Assembly: GCA_943326825.2 (NCBI GenBank)
Contig: CALPUT020000048.1
Location: 1 to 11,239 of the forward strand
DNA: 11,239 nt
Reading direction: 5' to 3'
Source of the DNA: Chryseobacterium gleum
GTDB taxonomy: Bacteria > Bacteroidota > Bacteroidia > Flavobacteriales_D > Crocinitomicaceae
The notes beneath the pieces were generated by a model. The model was not told the DNA's origin. It saw only the letters and a list, made by a program, of their open reading frames with translations, and ran no database searches. Of the stretch, positions 7,305 to 11,239 are shown in pieces. Positions within the stretch are counted from its first letter, which is position 1. Every line of letters starts with the position of its first letter. Made by a program: the position numbers and the translations under genes.

Positions 7305-8210
7305 ATGAGTAAAATAAATTATTTAGATGAATTAGAAGCAGAAGCAATTTACATTTTACGTGAAGTTGCTGGTCAATTTGATCGTCCTGCTTTATTATTT
7401 AGTGGTGGTAAAGATAGTATCTGCTTAGTTCATTTAGCGCTTAAAGCATTTCGTCCTGGTAAATTCCCATTTCCATTAGTGCATGTAGATACAGGTCATA
7501 ATGCACCTGAAGTAATTGCATACAGAGATCAATTGGCTGAGAAGTTAGGTGAGAAATTAATTGTTCGTAAAGTAGAAGATACAATCAAAGAAAGAAATCT
7601 TCAAGATGGAAAAGGAAAATTTCCAAGTAGAAATCCTTTACAAACGTATACTTTACTAGATACAATTGAAGAATTCGAATTTGATGCTTGTATTGGTGGA
7701 GCTAGAAGAGATGAAGAGAAAGCAAGAGCAAAAGAGCGTATTTTCTCAGTGAGAGATGAGTTTGGACAATGGGATCCTAAAAAACAACGTCCTGAGTTAT
7801 GGAATATCTATAATGGTAAAATTGATAAAGGTGAGAACGTTCGTGTATTTCCAATCAGTAATTGGACTGAATTAGATGTTTGGAATTACATTCAACGTGA
7901 AAAAATAGAATTACCTTCTATATACTTTACACATGCTAGAGAATGTATTTTAACAGAGCAAGGTCAATTAATGGCAACGAATGAATTTGTTGAAATTGAT
8001 GAAGACGATGTTATTGTAACAAGAAACGTTCGTTACAGAACAGTAGGAGATATGACATGTACAGCAGCTGTAGAAAGTGAAGCATATACAGTTGAAGAAA
8101 TCATCGCTGAATTGAAGGACACTAAAATCAGTGAAAGAGGTGCTACACGTATGGACGACCGTATCTCAGAAGCAGCAATGGAAGATAGAAAAAAAGGAGG
8201 GTATTTTTAA
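7305..8210 (+). CDS. cysD: Sulfate adenylyltransferase subunit 2 (ATP sulfurylase, PP-loop subunit)
   Basis: CysD catalyses formation of adenylyl sulfate from ATP and sulfate, driven by GTP hydrolysis in its partner CysN; both act in the cytoplasm. The 301-residue length matches the family. The PP-loop SGGKDS lies at residues 33-38 and binds the ATP pyrophosphate, with LVHVDTGHNAPEV shortly after. The mid-protein GGARRDEEKARAKERIFS and FPISNWTELDVWNYI segments, and the C-terminal RMDDR...MEDRKKGGYF, are strongly conserved in CysD proteins. The ATG at 7305 gives the expected N-terminus (MSKINYLDELEAEAIYILRE). It is preceded by an A-rich leader with no Shine-Dalgarno sequence, usual for flavobacteria. 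It follows the repeat island and is separated from cysN by 90 bases. Confidence 0.98.
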   Translation: MSKINYLDELEAEAIYILREVAGQFDRPALLFSGGKDSICLVHLALKAFRPGKFPFPLVHVDTGHNAPEVIAYRDQLAEKLGEKLIVRKVEDTIKERNLQDGKGKFPSRNPLQTYTLLDTIEEFEFDACIGGARRDEEKARAKERIFSVRDEFGQWDPKKQRPELWNIYNGKIDKGENVRVFPISNWTELDVWNYIQREKIELPSIYFTHARECILTEQGQLMATNEFVEIDEDDVIVTRNVRYRTVGDMTCTAAVESEAYTVEEIIAELKDTKISERGATRMDDRISEAAMEDRKKGGYF

Positions 8211-8300
8211 TTTTAAATTTTGGATGATGAATTTTGAATTACTATTTAAAATTCTCAAAATCAATTCAAAATTTAAAATTTATAATTCAAAATTATACAA
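8211..8300. repeat. AT-rich spacer with inverted and direct repeats between cysD and cysN
   Basis: Within this 90-base spacer AATTTTGAATT (8230-8240) is the exact reverse complement of AATTCAAAATT, which occurs twice (8263-8273 and 8284-8294). TTTTAAATTTT (8211-8221) is likewise the reverse complement of AAAATTTAAAA (8268-8278). The arms could form alternative long, weak, A/U-rich stems between the two subunit genes. No stem is followed by a T-run, so a terminator is not supported. The very low complexity means that some pairing is expected by chance, although two separate perfect 11-bp matches are notable. There is no coding potential worth calling here. Confidence 0.6.
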
Positions 8301-9545
8301 ATGGAATTATTAAGATTTTTTACAGCAGGTAACGTAGATGATGGGAAAAGTACCCTTATCGGACGATTATTATTTGATAGCAATTCAATTTCAACAGATA
8401 TCATTGAAACGCTTACAAAACAAAGTAAAGTGACTGGAGTTGGTGCAGAGATTGATTTAGCTTTGTTAACAGATGGTTTAAGAGCCGAAAGAGAACAAGG
8501 AATTACAATTGATGTAGCATATAAGTATTTCAGTACAGATAAACGTAAATTTATCATAGCAGATACACCAGGACATGCTCAATATACGCGTAATATGTTT
8601 ACAGGAGCTTCAAATGCTGAATTAGCAATTATTTTAGTAGATGCTCGTAACGGAATTACTGATCAAACAAAGCGACACAGTATCATTTCGTCAATTTTAG
8701 GTATTCCTCACGTTTTAGTATGTGTGAATAAAATGGATTTAGTGAATTACGACGAGGCAGTATTCAAAAAAATTGAAAGTGATTATTTAGAATTTGCTAA
8801 ACCTTTGAATATTGGTAAAATTTCATTTATACCTGCAAGTGCTTTAGCAGGAGATAATGTTGTAACACCATCTGAAAATTTAAGTTGGTTTAAAGGTCCA
8901 GCATTATTACAATTTTTAGAAGAAGTTGAAATTGTGAAAAATACAGTTGTTTCTGATGCTCGTTTTCAAGTTCAATATGTAGTAAGACCTCAAACGGATG
9001 ATTTACATGATTACAGAGGATATGCTGGAAGTGTTTTATCAGGTAGCTTTAAAGTAGGGGATAAAATTAAAATTCTTCCTTCTGAAAACGAAACTGAAAT
9101 AACACGCATCGAAAGTAATTTAAAAGATGTTACTGAAGCAGGAGCAGGTTTACCCGTAATTTTACATTTGAAAGAAGATTTAGATATTAGTCGTGGAAGT
9201 ACAATTGTACCAGCAAATCATTTACCTTCATTAGAAAAAGAAGTTAATGGAACAATTTGTTGGATGGACAATAGTGCTTATAAACCGGGACAAAAGTTGA
9301 TTTTTCAACAAAATAGCTTTAGGACGAAAGCGGTAATCAAAGATATTGAAAGTAAGGTCGATATTCATACTTTTGAGAATTTAGAAAGCGACGGTACTAT
9401 TTCATTAAATGATTTTTGTAAAGTATTCATTAAAACTGCTGATGCTGTAAGTTTTGATTCTTACCAGAACAATAGAAAAACAGGTGCTTTTATTTTAATT
9501 AATGAAAACACAAATGGAACTGTAGCAGCAGGTGTAATAGACTAA
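8301..9545 (+). CDS. cysN: Sulfate adenylyltransferase subunit 1 (GTPase subunit), without CysC domain
   Basis: CysN is an EF-Tu-like GTPase that drives adenylyl-sulfate synthesis by CysD. The P-loop GNVDDGKST lies at residues 10-18, the EREQGITIDVAY switch region at 63-74, DTPGH at 88-92 and the guanine-specificity NKMD at 143-146. A later SALAGDNV segment precedes the beta-barrel domains 2 and 3, which cover roughly 215-414. The 414-residue length matches stand-alone CysN. The APS kinase domain found at the C-terminus of CysNC fusions is absent, as expected when the downstream enzyme is an APS reductase. The ATG at 8301 places the P-loop at the expected distance from the N-terminus. The 10-base A/T spacer to cysE argues for co-transcription. 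Confidence 0.98.
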   Translation: MELLRFFTAGNVDDGKSTLIGRLLFDSNSISTDIIETLTKQSKVTGVGAEIDLALLTDGLRAEREQGITIDVAYKYFSTDKRKFIIADTPGHAQYTRNMFTGASNAELAIILVDARNGITDQTKRHSIISSILGIPHVLVCVNKMDLVNYDEAVFKKIESDYLEFAKPLNIGKISFIPASALAGDNVVTPSENLSWFKGPALLQFLEEVEIVKNTVVSDARFQVQYVVRPQTDDLHDYRGYAGSVLSGSFKVGDKIKILPSENETEITRIESNLKDVTEAGAGLPVILHLKEDLDISRGSTIVPANHLPSLEKEVNGTICWMDNSAYKPGQKLIFQQNSFRTKAVIKDIESKVDIHTFENLESDGTISLNDFCKVFIKTADAVSFDSYQNNRKTGAFILINENTNGTVAAGVID

Positions 9546-9555
9546 AAAAATAATA

Positions 9556-10356
9556 ATGAAAACATTTATTGAGGAGTTATATGAAATTCACAAAGAAAAG
9601 ACGGTATTACCTGCACCTTTGTTAGTTAATAATTTTATTGATAAATTGTTTTCAATTTTATTTCCTACATATAACAATAAAACTTTTGCTAATAAAGAAA
9701 AATTAGAGGAAGAGTATGCTAAAAACAAAGAGCAACTTTCGATATTATTGTTACATGTTAAAGATTTTTTATCTGAAGATGTTGATGCTTTAATTGATAA
9801 ATTTTATTATAAATTACCTCTGATTTACAAATGTTTAATTGATGATGCGGATGCAATTGAATTAGGTGATCCGGCTGCAACGAATAGGGATGAAGTCATT
9901 CGATCTTATCCAGGATTCTATGCAATTGCGATATTCAGAATTGCACATTTTCTATATGATTTAAAGATTCCATTTATTCCAAGAATATTAACTGAAATAG
10001 CTCACAGTAAGACCGGAATTGATATTCATCCAGGTGCAACAATAGGAAAATCATTTTTTATTGATCACGGAACCGGAATTGTTATTGGAGAAACGACTGT
10101 AATTGGTAACTTTGTCAAAATTTATCAAGGAGTTACATTAGGAGCTTTAAGTGTAAAGAAAGAATTAGCAGATTCAAAACGACATCCAACAATTGAAGAT
10201 CATGTAGTGATCTATGCAGGAGCGACAATTTTAGGAGGGAGAACAGTGATAGGTAAAAATTCAACCATTGGAGGAAATGTTTGGTTGACAAAGAGTGTGA
10301 AAGAAAATTCATTGGTATATCAGAATGTGGATATCACAATTGATGAAAAAAAATAG
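9556..10356 (+). CDS. cysE: Serine O-acetyltransferase
   Basis: The enzyme acetylates L-serine with acetyl-CoA to give O-acetylserine, the carbon skeleton for cysteine. The 266-residue protein has an N-terminal helical domain (about 1-150, including RSYPGFYAIAIFRIAHFLYD at 116-135) and a left-handed beta-helix of hexapeptide repeats (about 153-250). In the latter, GIDIHPGATIG (154-164) gives D156, and IDHGTGIVIGET (169-180) gives H171; these align with the catalytic Asp-His pair of E. coli CysE. RHPTIED (209-215) supplies the conserved acetyl-CoA/serine-site His (H210). The C-terminus (DITIDEKK) lacks the terminal Ile that CysK-binding acetyltransferases insert into their partner. cysM begins 2 bases after the stop, so the two are very likely translationally coupled. 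Feedback inhibition by cysteine is typical of the family but cannot be read here. Confidence 0.96.
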   Translation: MKTFIEELYEIHKEKTVLPAPLLVNNFIDKLFSILFPTYNNKTFANKEKLEEEYAKNKEQLSILLLHVKDFLSEDVDALIDKFYYKLPLIYKCLIDDADAIELGDPAATNRDEVIRSYPGFYAIAIFRIAHFLYDLKIPFIPRILTEIAHSKTGIDIHPGATIGKSFFIDHGTGIVIGETTVIGNFVKIYQGVTLGALSVKKELADSKRHPTIEDHVVIYAGATILGGRTVIGKNSTIGGNVWLTKSVKENSLVYQNVDITIDEKK

Positions 10357-10358
10357 AG

Positions 10359-11239
10359 ATGGCAAAATTGATCGATTTTATTGGAAATACACCTTTAGTT
10401 GAACTTTCAGTTGTGAACCAAAATCCTAAAGTAAAACTTTATGGTAAATTGGAAGGTCACAATCCTGGAGGAAGTGTTAAGGATAGAGCAGCTTATGGTT
10501 TAATTAAAGGAGGAATTGATAGTGGACTTATTAAGCCCGATTCAAAATTAATTGAAGCGACTAGTGGGAATACAGGAATAGCCTTAGCTATGATTGCTCG
10601 TTTAATGAAATTGGAGATTGAAATTGTTATGCCTGAAAACTCTACAAGAGAAAGGGTGTTGACAATGAGAGCTTTTGGAGCAACTGTTACTTTGACTCCG
10701 GCTGAAGGAGGAATGGAAGCAGCGATTGATTATGCGAGAGAAAAGGTAGAAAAAGAAGGATTTGTTATGTTGGATCAATTTGGGAATCAAAACAATCCGA
10801 ATATGCATTATAAAACTACTGGTCCTGAAATTTACAGAGATACAAATGGAGAAGTAACTCATTTTGTATCTGCAATGGGAACAACAGGAACTATAATGGG
10901 AGTTTCTACTTATTTGAAAGAACAAAATAGTACTATTCAAATTGTAGGAGTTCAGCCAGAAGATGGAGCGAAAATACCTGGAATCAGAAAATGGCAGAAA
11001 GAATATTTGCCAAAAATATTTGATGCTTCTCGAATAGATCAGCTAATTGAAGTTTCAGAAGAAGAAGCAAAACAAATGGCTAAGCGATTAGCAAGAGAAG
11101 AAGGTGTTTTTTCAGGAATGAGTAGTGGAGGTGCAGTTGCTGCAGCGTTGAAATTAATACCTACTATAGAAAAAGGAACGGTCGTATGTATCATATGTGA
11201 CAGAGGAGATAAATATTTATCTACAGATTTGTTTGAATA
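10359..11239 (+). CDS. cysM: Cysteine synthase B (O-acetylserine sulfhydrylase, CysM type), 3' end cut by window
   Basis: This PLP enzyme replaces the acetyl group of O-acetylserine with sulfide (or thiosulfate in CysM enzymes) to make cysteine. The reading frame runs from ATG 10359 for 293 codons to the last two bases, TA. These are probably the start of a stop codon, so the protein is essentially complete. NPGGSVKDRAA (35-45) contains the PLP lysine K41. TSGNTG (68-73), GTTGT (174-178) and SSGG (255-258) hold the cofactor and substrate. PGIRKWQKEYLPKIFDASRI (207-226) is the CysM signature, distinguishing it from CysK, which has a QGIGAGFIP-like segment at this place. It starts 2 bases after cysE, consistent with sequential enzymes of one pathway. 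A minus-strand open frame across 10602-10940 is only a shadow of this gene. Confidence 0.96.
   Translation, partial: MAKLIDFIGNTPLVELSVVNQNPKVKLYGKLEGHNPGGSVKDRAAYGLIKGGIDSGLIKPDSKLIEATSGNTGIALAMIARLMKLEIEIVMPENSTRERVLTMRAFGATVTLTPAEGGMEAAIDYAREKVEKEGFVMLDQFGNQNNPNMHYKTTGPEIYRDTNGEVTHFVSAMGTTGTIMGVSTYLKEQNSTIQIVGVQPEDGAKIPGIRKWQKEYLPKIFDASRIDQLIEVSEEEAKQMAKRLAREEGVFSGMSSGGAVAAALKLIPTIEKGTVVCIICDRGDKYLSTDLFE

Noticed and set aside
7042..7347. Minus-strand open frame with a repeated NCIVGT hexapeptide
   Set aside because: The peptide repeat is simply the 18-bp DNA repeat translated; the frame overlaps the ends of cysH and cysD on the opposite strand and has no family resemblance.
8196..8200. 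GGAGG as a Shine-Dalgarno sequence for cysN
   Set aside because: It encodes the conserved Gly-Gly near the CysD C-terminus and lies about 100 bases before the cysN start; other genes here have no Shine-Dalgarno sequence.
8131..8313. Short + strand open frame across the cysD end and spacer
   Set aside because: It overlaps the conserved cysD C-terminus in another frame and continues into low-complexity AT sequence.
10602..10940. Minus-strand open frame inside the last gene
   Set aside because: It is His/Ser/Cys-rich shadow sequence antisense to the clearly conserved cysM frame.

Overview
This AT-rich window reads as a piece of a Bacteroidota chromosome, most likely a member of the Flavobacteriales. 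The evidence is a SusC-like TonB-dependent receptor with an N-terminal carboxypeptidase-regulatory-like domain, strongly A/T-biased codon use, A-rich leaders without clear Shine-Dalgarno sequences, and sulfur genes of flavobacterial type. All ten genes lie on the + strand. Gaps between them are mostly short, so most or all may form one transcription unit for assimilatory sulfate reduction and cysteine synthesis. I found no convincing internal promoter or intrinsic terminator.

Layout: (1) bases 1-732, the 3' part of cobA (uroporphyrinogen-III C-methyltransferase, the first step of siroheme synthesis), cut by the window start. (2) 796-3684, a TonB-dependent outer-membrane receptor, followed 9 bases later by a small exported protein (3694-4080). 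(3) 4131-5618, a fusion of a siroheme-synthase (precorrin-2 dehydrogenase) domain to a TauE/SafE (TSUP) membrane transporter. (4) 5639-6517, a YdhF-like aldo/keto reductase in which a Lys replaces the usual catalytic His. (5) 6520-7200, cysH of the two-cysteine-pair, iron-sulfur APS reductase type. (6) a 104-base spacer with an 18-bp tandem repeat and a perfect palindrome. (7) 7305-8210 cysD and 8301-9545 cysN, the two ATP sulfurylase subunits, separated by a 90-base AT-rich spacer with inverted repeats. (8) 9556-10356 cysE, and 10359-11239 cysM, whose last base or stop codon lies beyond the window.

Together the genes give sulfate -> APS (CysDN) -> sulfite (CysH, directly from APS with no APS kinase visible) -> sulfide (a siroheme sulfite reductase not present here but implied by cobA and the dehydrogenase domain) -> cysteine (CysE makes O-acetylserine, CysM adds the sulfur). 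The receptor, the small exported protein and the TSUP domain suggest that sulfur-compound transport is encoded with the pathway. The core pathway is ordinary. The parts that established biochemistry does not explain are the dehydrogenase-transporter fusion, the altered aldo/keto reductase, the receptor with its small partner, and the repeat island between cysH and cysD.
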